DNA of 8,491 bases from Bacteroidales bacterium UBA3824 (GTDB taxonomy: Bacteria > Bacteroidota > Bacteroidia > Bacteroidales > UBA3824): positions 1 to 8,491 of the forward strand of contig DGIK01000139.1 in assembly GCA_002393195.1 (NCBI GenBank). Direction: 5' to 3'. Position numbers and translations under genes: made by a program. The number at the start of each line of letters is the position of its first letter. The stretch's first letter is position 1. The notes under the pieces were generated by a model. That model saw only the letters and a program-made list of their open reading frames with translations, made no database searches and was not told where the DNA came from. Shown one piece after another: positions 1 to 5,749 of this stretch.

Positions 1-176
1 AGATCAACATCGACTCCGATCTGCGGCTGGCCATGACCGGCACCATCCGGCAGTACTTCAACGAGCATCCCGACCACTTCGATCCCCGCCAGTATCTCAA
101 ACCCGCCCGCGAGAGCATGAAGAAGATGTACATCCACAAGATTGTCAACGTACTCGGCTCCAACGACAAGCTCTAA
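1..176 (+). CDS. fba: Class II fructose-bisphosphate aldolase, C-terminal 57 residues (partial)
   Basis: Reading from base 3, this is the last 57 codons of an open frame ending in TAA at 174-176. The 5' part lies outside the window. The peptide contains INIDSDLRLAMTGTIR, then FDPRQYLKPAR and an ending KIVNVLGSNDKL. This is the usual C-terminal pattern of class II (metal-dependent) fructose-1,6-bisphosphate aldolases: the N-I-D-S/T-D strand near the active site, followed by the F-D-P-R-x-Y-L helix. The family reversibly cleaves fructose 1,6-bisphosphate to dihydroxyacetone phosphate and glyceraldehyde 3-phosphate in glycolysis and gluconeogenesis, in the cytoplasm, using Zn2+. The metal ligands would lie upstream and cannot be checked. 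The third codon position is C-rich, more so than in most neighbouring genes, as expected for a highly expressed gene. A strong terminator follows 29 bp after the stop, so this is the last gene of its transcript. Confidence 0.88.
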   Translation, partial: INIDSDLRLAMTGTIRQYFNEHPDHFDPRQYLKPARESMKKMYIHKIVNVLGSNDKL

Positions 177-205
177 GCAATTGAGAGTTGACAATTAATA
201 TAAAG

Positions 206-245
206 GCGGAATTCGATTATGATATATCGGATTCCGCTTTTTTTT
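206..245 (+). terminator. Intrinsic terminator of the aldolase gene
   Basis: A 12-bp stem (GCGGAATTCGAT at 206-217 with ATCGGATTCCGC at 226-237, one G-T wobble) with an 8-base loop is followed directly by eight T (238-245). It lies 29 bp after the aldolase stop. In the reverse direction the stem is followed only by CCTTTATATT, so it would serve the converging minus-strand gene poorly. Confidence 0.9.
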
Positions 246-265
246 AGAGTAATTATAATTACTTA

Positions 266-1894
266 CTACTCCTCCTCCATCACCCAGTCCGTAATATTCT
301 TCTCCGCGCTCGAAAAATTGACGCCAACCTTGATTACTTGGCGGTCGTCCATCTTGAAACGACCGGCGTAGTTTTTTATGTTGATTTGATTGAGGGCGGT
401 CTGTGCGTCTTGGTCTATTTTGAACTCAAAAAGATAGACATACTTCTTATTGATAAGTATGCTGTCGGCGCGGCCTTTTGAGAAATGCGCCTCGCTGATG
501 ATGTATTCGCCCAATATGGTGAATACCAAGTAGATGACATTCTGAAAATCGCGCTCTATCAGGCGCAGACTCTTGTCGTTGGCGTAGGGCAATGTGCAAA
601 ACAAGGCTTTCATACGCTCTATTGCGCCTTCAACATCGCCGGTGCGGAAGTCTTCTTTGAATTTGAGATAATCCAATCCACGTGGGTTTTCCTCCGTACT
701 ATAAAACTCCTTGGCAAGCGAATTGAAGAAACTCATCTCCACTTCGTAATCGGGAAATCCGAGGATATACGACCGCCCCTCCTTTTCATACGACTTGATT
801 GTCAGATAGCCGGAATAATACAACAGAGGCACGAGGTCGGTCTTAAACTCGTCGTCCTTGTAGTCTTTCAACTCGTCCTTTGGATATTCCACATCGCATT
901 TCAGAGTCTTGATATCAAAAGTGGAGTTCTTGATGCGCTGCATCAAGATTGTAGGCGTTCCTGTATCGTACCAATAGTTTTGAAAATCCTTCTTCTGCAA
1001 TGCATTGAACAGGCTTACGGGATTCAAAACCCGTTTGCCACGCTCATGAAATAGGTAACAATCGTACCATTTTTTCAACTCCGACAGCATTTCGTCAAAC
1101 GAAACTTCTTCCTGCTCGGCGAAGGCTTGGATTTCGTCTTTGAAATACGACAACAACTCCTCGTGCGTAATGCCGCAGACAGCCGAATAATTTGGATCCA
1201 TTGTAATATCAACAGGCTGATTAAACCCGCTGAAAATCGATGTCTTGGCAAATTTGGTGACGCCAGTCAGGAAAACAAAACGAAAATAGTCGTCGGAAGA
1301 TTTCAGGACGGAGAAAAAACCACGGTAAATATCCTTGTCGGTTTCGAGGTTGACACTCCTAATCAGAGGGTTGTCGTATTCATCAACAATCATCACGGTT
1401 TGGAGACCAGTCTTCTCATATACGGCTTTCAAATCGTACGCCAATCGGAATGGAAGTATCAGGCTTTCTTTTTTGATTGCGTCTTTTTTGGCATCATCAT
1501 CGATTGTATCAATTCTGTCATTGATGTATTTTTCATCGAACTGGATGCCATTTGCATCCTCATACTCTTTCAAAGCGAGCCTTATTTGGGTCAGCAAAGT
1601 CCACGAACCCACAGTATAATCACCATTTACGAGATTAAGATATATCATAGGATATTTAATCCAATCCTTCTCCAAATCATAGATTTTCAAGCCCTCAAAG
1701 AGATGCTTTTTGCCCTCAAAATACGCACGCAAAGTATTGCACAACAGGCTTTTGCCAAACCTGCGTGGGCGGGCAAGGAAGTAGGTCTTGCCCTTATTTA
1801 CAAGATTATAGACGTAATCTGTCTTATCAACATAGAGACACTTCTTGTTCCTCAAATCTTCAAAACTCTGTATGCTCAGCGGATAGTTTATCAT
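266..1894 (-). CDS. AAA-ATPase-like protein with C-terminal PD-(D/E)XK nuclease-like domain
   Basis: This 542-residue protein matches the layout of the family annotated as AAA-ATPase_like plus PDDEXK_9 (older name DUF1703), which is abundant in Bacteroides and Prevotella relatives. It opens with the typical P-L-S-I-Q-S-F-E-D-L-R and Y-V-D-K-T (residues 5-25). A P-loop variant ARPRRFGKS follows at 41-49; it keeps GKS but lacks the first glycine of a classical Walker A, as is usual in this family. Walker B is VMIVDEYD (167-174), and LTGVTKFAKTSIFSG (209-223) resembles a sensor segment. At the C-terminus, GRADSIL (474-480), YLFEFKID (487-494) and QINIKNYAGRF (503-513) fit the D...ExK...Q core of PD-(D/E)XK nucleases, with D477, E490 and K492 as likely catalytic residues. 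The length is normal and I see no frameshift. No signal peptide or membrane segment is visible. The start is at a family-typical N-terminus, with a promoter 33-63 bp upstream. The biological role of the family is not established. The gene stands alone on its strand, so context gives no partner. Confidence 0.88.
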   Translation of the reverse strand: MINYPLSIQSFEDLRNKKCLYVDKTDYVYNLVNKGKTYFLARPRRFGKSLLCNTLRAYFEGKKHLFEGLKIYDLEKDWIKYPMIYLNLVNGDYTVGSWTLLTQIRLALKEYEDANGIQFDEKYINDRIDTIDDDAKKDAIKKESLILPFRLAYDLKAVYEKTGLQTVMIVDEYDNPLIRSVNLETDKDIYRGFFSVLKSSDDYFRFVFLTGVTKFAKTSIFSGFNQPVDITMDPNYSAVCGITHEELLSYFKDEIQAFAEQEEVSFDEMLSELKKWYDCYLFHERGKRVLNPVSLFNALQKKDFQNYWYDTGTPTILMQRIKNSTFDIKTLKCDVEYPKDELKDYKDDEFKTDLVPLLYYSGYLTIKSYEKEGRSYILGFPDYEVEMSFFNSLAKEFYSTEENPRGLDYLKFKEDFRTGDVEGAIERMKALFCTLPYANDKSLRLIERDFQNVIYLVFTILGEYIISEAHFSKGRADSILINKKYVYLFEFKIDQDAQTALNQINIKNYAGRFKMDDRQVIKVGVNFSSAEKNITDWVMEEE

Positions 1895-1926
1895 AATGCC
1901 TTGATTTTTTCGGGTTTATCAATGCG

Positions 1927-1957
1927 CAAAGATAATGTTTTTTGTGGGAAAAGCAAA
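1927..1957 (-). promoter_or_regulatory. Bacteroidota-type promoter for the AAA/nuclease gene
   Basis: On the minus strand, TTTG (complement of 1954-1957) is followed after exactly 19 bp by TATCTTTG (complement of 1927-1934). This matches the Bacteroidota -33 TTTG / -7 TAnnTTTG pattern. The predicted transcript start, near 1920, gives a leader of about 25 nt before the ATG at 1894. The element faces away from the ABC-F promoter in the same intergenic region. Confidence 0.75.
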
Positions 1958-2066
1958 AAAAGATTTGCTCACCGAGTCAACCTTGGGTACATTTTATATT
2001 TTTAATATATAAGTATCTATATATCTGAAAATTACAAAAGTAAACATACTTCCTCCAAAAATAATA

Positions 2067-2097
2067 TTTCGGCAAACAAAAAAAATATTTACCTTTG
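2067..2097 (+). promoter_or_regulatory. Bacteroidota-type promoter for the ABC-F gene
   Basis: TTTC at 2067-2070 (one mismatch to TTTG) is followed after 19 bp by TACCTTTG at 2090-2097, a full match to TAnnTTTG. The spacer is A-rich. Transcription would start near 2104, leaving a leader of roughly 25 nt to the ATG at 2129. The leader is A-rich with no Shine-Dalgarno sequence. Confidence 0.75.
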
Positions 2098-2128
2098 CGC
2101 CCACAAAATCATTAAACTAAAAATAACA

Positions 2129-3769
2129 ATGCTCAGCATCGACAATCTCGCAGTAGAATTTGGAGGCACGACCCTCTTTCAGAATATTTCGTTTCAGATC
2201 AACGACAAAGACCGCATCGCCCTCATGGGCAAGAATGGCGCGGGCAAAAGCACACTTTTGAAAATAATTGCGGGCGAGCGCGTCCCCACTCGCGGCTCCG
2301 TCACCAAACCCAAAGACTGCGTGGTGGCGTATCTGCCGCAGCACCTTATGACAGAGGATGGCAGGACGGTTTTTGAGGAGACCGCCCTCGCTTTTTCGCA
2401 TCTCAAAGACACCGAAAACGAAATCGAGCGCATCAACCGCGAACTCGAAACCCGCACCGACTACGAATCTGACGAATACATGGCTCTCATTGAAAAGGTG
2501 AGCACGCTGAGCGAAAAATTTTACGCCATCGACATGACCAACTTCGACGAGGACATCGAAAAGACGTTGATGGGATTGGGTTTTGAGCGCACAGACTTCC
2601 AACGCCAAACTTCCGAATTTTCGGGCGGTTGGCGTATGCGCATCGAACTCGCCAAATTGCTATTGAAAAATCCCGACGTTCTCCTCCTCGACGAGCCCAC
2701 CAACCACCTCGACATCGAATCCATCCAATGGCTCGAAGATTTCATCAAGCAAAGCTCCAAGGCAGTGGTGCTTATCAGCCACGACAAGAGGTTTGTGGAT
2801 TCCATCACCAACCGCACCATCGAGATTACGATGGGACGCATCTACGACTACAAGGCCACATACTCCCACTACCTCGAACTCCGCAAGGAACGCCGCGAAC
2901 AGCAGCAAAAACAATACGAGGAGCAGCAGAAGATGATTCAGGAGACCAAGGATTTCATCGAGCGTTTCAAAGGCACTTACTCCAAGACGCTCCAAGTGCA
3001 GAGCCGCGTCAAGATGCTCGAAAAACTTGTACTCATAGAAGTTGACGAGGAAGACAATTCAAGATTGAAACTCAAATTTCCGCCGTCGGTGCGTTCGGGT
3101 CAATATCCCGTGATTGCCGACAATGTTGCCAAAAGTTATGACCGCGTGATATTCCAAAACGCATCGTTCACCATTCAGCGCGGCGAAAAAGTGGCTTTCG
3201 TAGGTCGCAATGGCGAGGGCAAATCTACAATGGTGAAGTGCATTATGGGCGAAATTCCGTTTGATGGCAAGTTGCAACTCGGGCATAATGTGCAGATAGG
3301 ATATTTTGCGCAAAATTCGGCGTCGCTCCTCGACGAAAATCTCACAGTATTCCAGACCATCGACGACATTGCCAAGGGCGACATCCGCACCAAAATCAAG
3401 GATATGCTCGGCGCATTCATGTTTTCGGGCGAAAATATCGACAAGAAGGTAAAGGTGCTCTCAGGCGGCGAGCGTCAGCGTCTTGCAATCCTCAAACTAC
3501 TCCTCGAACCCGTCAACTTCCTCATCCTCGACGAGCCTACCAACCACCTCGACCTCAAGACCAAGGACGTATTGAAACAGGCACTCCTCGATTTTGACGG
3601 CACATTGATAGTCGTAAGCCACGACCGCGACTTTCTCGACGGCCTTGTAACCAAGGTCTATGAATTTGGACACCAAAAGGTAAAAGAGCACCTCTGCGGC
3701 ATCAACGAGTTTCTCGAAACCAAGAAGATGGAGAATCTGCAAGAGATTGAGCGGAAGGTTGGACGTTGA
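2129..3769 (+). CDS. ABC-F family ATPase (tandem ATP-binding cassettes, translation-associated)
   Basis: This 546-residue protein has two ABC cassettes and no membrane segments, the ABC-F layout. Cassette 1 has Walker A GKNGAGKS (34-41), signature FSGGW (164-168), Walker B VLLLDEP followed by TNHLD (184-195) and switch histidine H218. A charged, glutamine-rich helical linker (about 243-310, with runs such as KERREQQQKQYEEQQK) corresponds to the P-site tRNA interaction motif region. Cassette 2 has GRNGEGKST (359-367), LSGGE (444-448), FLILDEP with TNHLD (464-475) and H498. Both Walker B glutamates are present, so both sites should hydrolyse ATP. Family members bind the ribosomal E site and modulate translation; some protect against ribosome-targeting antibiotics. 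The linker here does not look like the long interdomain arm of known resistance proteins, so a housekeeping role is likelier, but substrate and subfamily are inferred. The C-terminal tail is short, without the long coiled coil of Uup. The last 68 bp overlap the 3' end of the converging FecE-like gene, and no terminator is visible after the stop. Confidence 0.93.
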   Translation: MLSIDNLAVEFGGTTLFQNISFQINDKDRIALMGKNGAGKSTLLKIIAGERVPTRGSVTKPKDCVVAYLPQHLMTEDGRTVFEETALAFSHLKDTENEIERINRELETRTDYESDEYMALIEKVSTLSEKFYAIDMTNFDEDIEKTLMGLGFERTDFQRQTSEFSGGWRMRIELAKLLLKNPDVLLLDEPTNHLDIESIQWLEDFIKQSSKAVVLISHDKRFVDSITNRTIEITMGRIYDYKATYSHYLELRKERREQQQKQYEEQQKMIQETKDFIERFKGTYSKTLQVQSRVKMLEKLVLIEVDEEDNSRLKLKFPPSVRSGQYPVIADNVAKSYDRVIFQNASFTIQRGEKVAFVGRNGEGKSTMVKCIMGEIPFDGKLQLGHNVQIGYFAQNSASLLDENLTVFQTIDDIAKGDIRTKIKDMLGAFMFSGENIDKKVKVLSGGERQRLAILKLLLEPVNFLILDEPTNHLDLKTKDVLKQALLDFDGTLIVVSHDRDFLDGLVTKVYEFGHQKVKEHLCGINEFLETKKMENLQEIERKVGR

Positions 3770-4412
3770 TAATTGCACCCTCCTCCATCAGCCAAAAGCA
3801 ATCCCCGAACCGTTTCGCCAAGTCCAATTCGTGCGTGGACAATAACACCGACTTGCCGTCGTTGTGAGCGAGATTTTGCAACAATTCCATCACCTCAGCC
3901 CGCGAGCGAAAATCGAGGAAGGCGGTCGGCTCGTCCAAAATTATAATGCGGGTCTGTTGCGCGAGGGCGCGGGCGATGAAGGCGCGTTGACGCTGACCGT
4001 CGGAAATCTCTTGCAATCTACAATCAGAAATATTATCGATGCCAAGCCTTGAAATCGAATCAGAAACAATCTTTTGGTCATTGTCAGATAGCCGTCCCAA
4101 AAATCCTGTGTACGGCATACGACCCATTGCAACGAGTTCATTGACAGTGATTAACGAATCGGCGACCTTGTCGGTCAATACCACGGAAACAAGGCGCGAA
4201 ATCTGCGCGGGCGACAGTGTGGAGATGGCGTTGCCGTCAATCTCTACGACGCCCGACAATGGACGTTGAAGCCCCGCCAATGTGCGCAAAAAAGTTGTCT
4301 TGCCGATGCCATTGGCACCGACAAGACAAGTCAAACTGTTTTTATGGAGCGTCAAGTTGATGTTGGAAATCAACGGCTTGGCGTATCCTATCGCAAGGTC
4401 GTGCGTGAGCAT
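3702..4412 (-). CDS. FecE-like ABC transporter ATPase (iron/haem/cobalamin type), orphan
   Basis: This 236-residue single ABC cassette resembles the FecE/BtuD/HmuV group, which energises import of ferric siderophores, haem or cobalamin at the inner membrane. Walker A is GANGIGKT (32-39), the helical domain contains LITVNELVAMGRMPYTGFLG (87-106), the signature is ISDGQ (136-140) followed by RQRAFIARALAQ, Walker B is IIILDEPTAFLD (156-167), and the H-loop is STHELD (192-197). The canonical LSGGQ is altered, and the Q-loop position reads VVLTD, with T80 where glutamine is usual. From memory, Bacteroidota relatives share both features, so I do not treat them as inactivating. The ATG shares one base with the purE stop (TAATG), pointing to translational coupling. 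No permease or binding protein lies nearby, so the transported substrate is unknown. The C-terminus is short: residues 215-236 are encoded antisense to the ABC-F 3' end and do not resemble the usual FecE tail, suggesting truncation and overprinting. Confidence 0.87.
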   Translation of the reverse strand: MLTHDLAIGYAKPLISNINLTLHKNSLTCLVGANGIGKTTFLRTLAGLQRPLSGVVEIDGNAISTLSPAQISRLVSVVLTDKVADSLITVNELVAMGRMPYTGFLGRLSDNDQKIVSDSISRLGIDNISDCRLQEISDGQRQRAFIARALAQQTRIIILDEPTAFLDFRSRAEVMELLQNLAHNDGKSVLLSTHELDLAKRFGDCFWLMEEGAIINVQPSAQSLADSPSSWFRETR

Positions 4413-4924
4413 TAGTTGGTCTTGTACTCAAATTTTATCTGTTTGAGATCCTCGTTTGCCTTGGTGATTTTGTCGGCGAGTGCCGCCTTCTTGGTAACAA
4501 CCTTTTGGCGGATTTTTGGGTCGGCGACGGCGAGGATTTGCGTGGCGAGGATAGCGGCGTTTTGGGCGGCGTTTACTCCGACGGTGGCAACGGGTATGCC
4601 GGGGGGCATCTGGATAATCGACAACATCGAATCCCAAGCCTCCATACCCATCGTAGTCTTGATAGGCACGCCGATGACCGGCAAAATCGTGGATGCAGCA
4701 ATCACGCCCGGCAAATGAGCCGCTCCGCCCGCTGCGGCAATTATCACCTTGATGCCCCTTGTGGCGGCGTTTTTGGCAAAATCAGCCACGAGTTCCGGCG
4801 TGCGGTGTGCCGACAATGCGTTGATTTCAAATGGTATCTGCATATCATTCAGATACTTGGCGGCAGCCTCCATCACTGGCATATCGGAGGTGCTGCCCAT
4901 TATAATGCTGACTATTGGTGTCAT
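4412..4924 (-). CDS. purE: N5-carboxyaminoimidazole ribonucleotide mutase (PurE, class I)
   Basis: This 170-residue protein is the normal length for bacterial class I PurE. It converts N5-CAIR to CAIR in de novo purine synthesis, in the cytoplasm, usually as an octamer, and depends on PurK, which is not in this window. Recognisable motifs are the phosphate-binding GSTSDMPVM (10-18), SAHRTPE (38-44) with the catalytic histidine H40, AAGGAAHLPGVIA (64-76), and PVATVGVNAAQNAAILA (111-127). The start at 4924 fits the family, beginning M-T-P-I-V-S-I-I-M-G-S. The gene is divergent from hpt across 96 bp. I find no clear TAnnTTTG promoter on the minus strand in that gap. It overlaps the downstream FecE-like ATPase start by one base, so the two are almost certainly co-transcribed. 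Confidence 0.95.
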   Translation of the reverse strand: MTPIVSIIMGSTSDMPVMEAAAKYLNDMQIPFEINALSAHRTPELVADFAKNAATRGIKVIIAAAGGAAHLPGVIAASTILPVIGVPIKTTMGMEAWDSMLSIIQMPPGIPVATVGVNAAQNAAILATQILAVADPKIRQKVVTKKAALADKITKANEDLKQIKFEYKTN

Positions 4925-4950
4925 ATTTTTGAAATTATTATGAGATTTTT

Positions 4951-4981
4951 TTTGAAATATTCGTTACGTTGATTAACTTTG
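4951..4981 (+). promoter_or_regulatory. Bacteroidota-type promoter for hpt
   Basis: TTTG at 4951-4954 and TAACTTTG at 4974-4981 are separated by exactly 19 bp, a full match to the Bacteroidota -33/-7 pattern. Transcription would start near 4988, giving a leader of about 33 nt to the ATG at 5021. The -7 box includes the TTG at 4979 that opens a longer reading frame, which rules out that TTG as start for this transcript. Confidence 0.8.
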
Positions 4982-5020
4982 CGCCTTGTAACGCGGCACC
5001 AACCGCCCGTTGCCAAAAAT

Positions 5021-5563
5021 ATGGACAAAGAAATCAGCGTCAAAGATAAGAAATTTCGTGTTAGCATCACCGCCGACGAAATACAAAAAAATGTTAAACG
5101 TGTTGCCGACGAAATCAACCACGACTACAAGGGCGGCGACATACGGTTTGTGGGCATCCTGAACGGTGCGTTTATGTTTGCTGCCGACCTGATAAAAAAC
5201 ATCACGGTGGACTGCAACATCGACTTCGTAAAGGTGTCGTCGTACTCTGGCATATCCACAACGGGCGAAGTTACCGAATTGATCGGTCTCAACAAGGACA
5301 TCGCCGGCAAGGACGTCATCATCGTGGAAGACATCGTGGAGACAGGCATCACGATGAGCAAGGTGCTCGAATTGCTCAAAAAACTTGGCGCACGGTCGGT
5401 GAAAATTGCGATTTTGGTGTTTAAGCCCGAATCGTTCAAGGGCGGTTTCGATATTGATTACATCGGATTCCGCCTGCCAAAAAGTTTTATCATCGGCTAC
5501 GGTTTCGATTACGACGGCTATTACCGCAACCTCCCGGAGATTTACAGCCTCGTGGAGGAATAA
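5021..5563 (+). CDS. hpt: Hypoxanthine phosphoribosyltransferase
   Basis: This 180-residue type I phosphoribosyltransferase converts hypoxanthine (and usually guanine) plus PRPP to IMP or GMP, which is purine salvage in the cytoplasm. Motifs in order: GILNGAFMFAADL (45-57) in the substrate-binding core, the flexible-loop SSYSG (73-77), the PRPP-binding VIIVEDIVETGITMS (99-113) with the E-D pair, and the base-binding FKPESFKGGFDIDYIGF (134-150) followed by IIGYGFDYDGYYRNLPEI (157-174). These are characteristic of HPRT rather than APRT or XPRT. The frame extends 14 codons upstream to a TTG, but I chose the ATG at 5021 because that TTG lies inside the promoter -7 box and the extension (RLVTRHQPPVAKN) has no family counterpart. 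A terminator begins right after the stop, so hpt is probably monocistronic or only weakly linked to adk. Confidence 0.94.
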   Translation: MDKEISVKDKKFRVSITADEIQKNVKRVADEINHDYKGGDIRFVGILNGAFMFAADLIKNITVDCNIDFVKVSSYSGISTTGEVTELIGLNKDIAGKDVIIVEDIVETGITMSKVLELLKKLGARSVKIAILVFKPESFKGGFDIDYIGFRLPKSFIIGYGFDYDGYYRNLPEIYSLVEE

Positions 5564-5593
5564 CGACCGCCGCCTACGGCGTCGGAGTTTTTT
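5564..5593 (+). terminator. Intrinsic terminator of hpt
   Basis: The stem begins at the base after the stop codon: CGAC-(C)-GCCG (5564-5572, one bulged C) pairs with CGGCGTCG (5577-5584) around a CCTA loop, then GAG and six T (5588-5593). The compact GC-rich hairpin with a T-run makes termination likely. The three bases between stem and T-run reduce certainty. Confidence 0.72.
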
Positions 5594-5599
5594 GGGAAC

Positions 5600-5683
5600 A
5601 AAAATTAAAAGAATTAACCAAGAATCAAAAGAATTACTTGTTTTAGAAAATTCTTTTAATTCTTTATAATTCTTATAATTTTT
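5600..5683. repeat. Long imperfect AT-rich inverted repeat between hpt and adk
   Basis: The left arm at 5600-5637 and right arm at 5647-5683 are imperfect reverse complements around a 9-base centre (TTGTTTTAG). Both arms read AAAAATTA, then AAGAATTA, then AAAAGAATT, with a few mismatches and one single-base offset. Transcribed, it would fold into an 84-nt hairpin made almost only of A-U pairs. Each arm also contains the short direct motif AAAGAATT. It begins seven bases after the T-run of the hpt terminator and ends 66 bp before adk. I see no coding capacity or transposase. Confidence 0.75.
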
Positions 5684-5698
5684 GGCTAAAAAGAAAAT

Positions 5699-5712
5699 CC
5701 GCCGCAAGGCGG
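5699..5712 (+). other. Small GC hairpin with GCAA tetraloop in the adk upstream region
   Basis: CCGCC (5699-5703) and GGCGG (5708-5712) flank GCAA, a GNRA-type tetraloop, in an otherwise AT-rich stretch 37 bp before the adk start. No T-run follows on the plus strand, so it is not a terminator there. On the minus strand it is followed by ATTTTCTTTTT, so it could weakly terminate antisense transcription. If adk is transcribed through here, the hairpin would sit in the 5' leader. I found no convincing TAnnTTTG promoter for adk; the nearest is TAATTTTTG at 5676-5684, which has one base too many. Confidence 0.5.
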
Positions 5713-5749
5713 TGTATAAAAGACAATTAACGTAAAAACAATAATAAAA

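Noticed and set aside
485..1054. 189-residue plus-strand open frame
   Set aside because: Antisense shadow of the AAA/nuclease gene without motifs or a promoter.
1127..2005. 292-residue plus-strand open frame
   Set aside because: Antisense to the AAA/nuclease gene, which has intact family motifs. The frame also crosses that gene's promoter and has no recognisable domain.
2038..2051. AAGTA-AACA-TACTT palindrome upstream of the ABC-F promoter
   Set aside because: A five-base stem in AT-rich DNA is expected by chance, and no known operator matches; not listed as a regulatory site.
2117..2608. 163-residue minus-strand open frame over the ABC-F start
   Set aside because: Antisense to the first ABC cassette, whose Walker A and surrounding residues are well conserved.
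3642..3659. Small hairpin (CCTTG-TAAC-CAAGG core) inside the ABC-F 3' end, considered as terminator for the FecE-like gene
   Set aside because: No T-run follows on the minus strand and the sequence is coding for ABC-F.
4505..4972. 155-residue plus-strand open frame
   Set aside because: Antisense to purE, rich in R/H/G as expected from a shadow frame, and ends in the promoter region of hpt.
4925..5020. Possible minus-strand promoter for purE
   Set aside because: No TAnnTTTG with a TTTG 19 bp upstream is found on the minus strand. The nearest AT-rich matches have two or more mismatches, so none was annotated.
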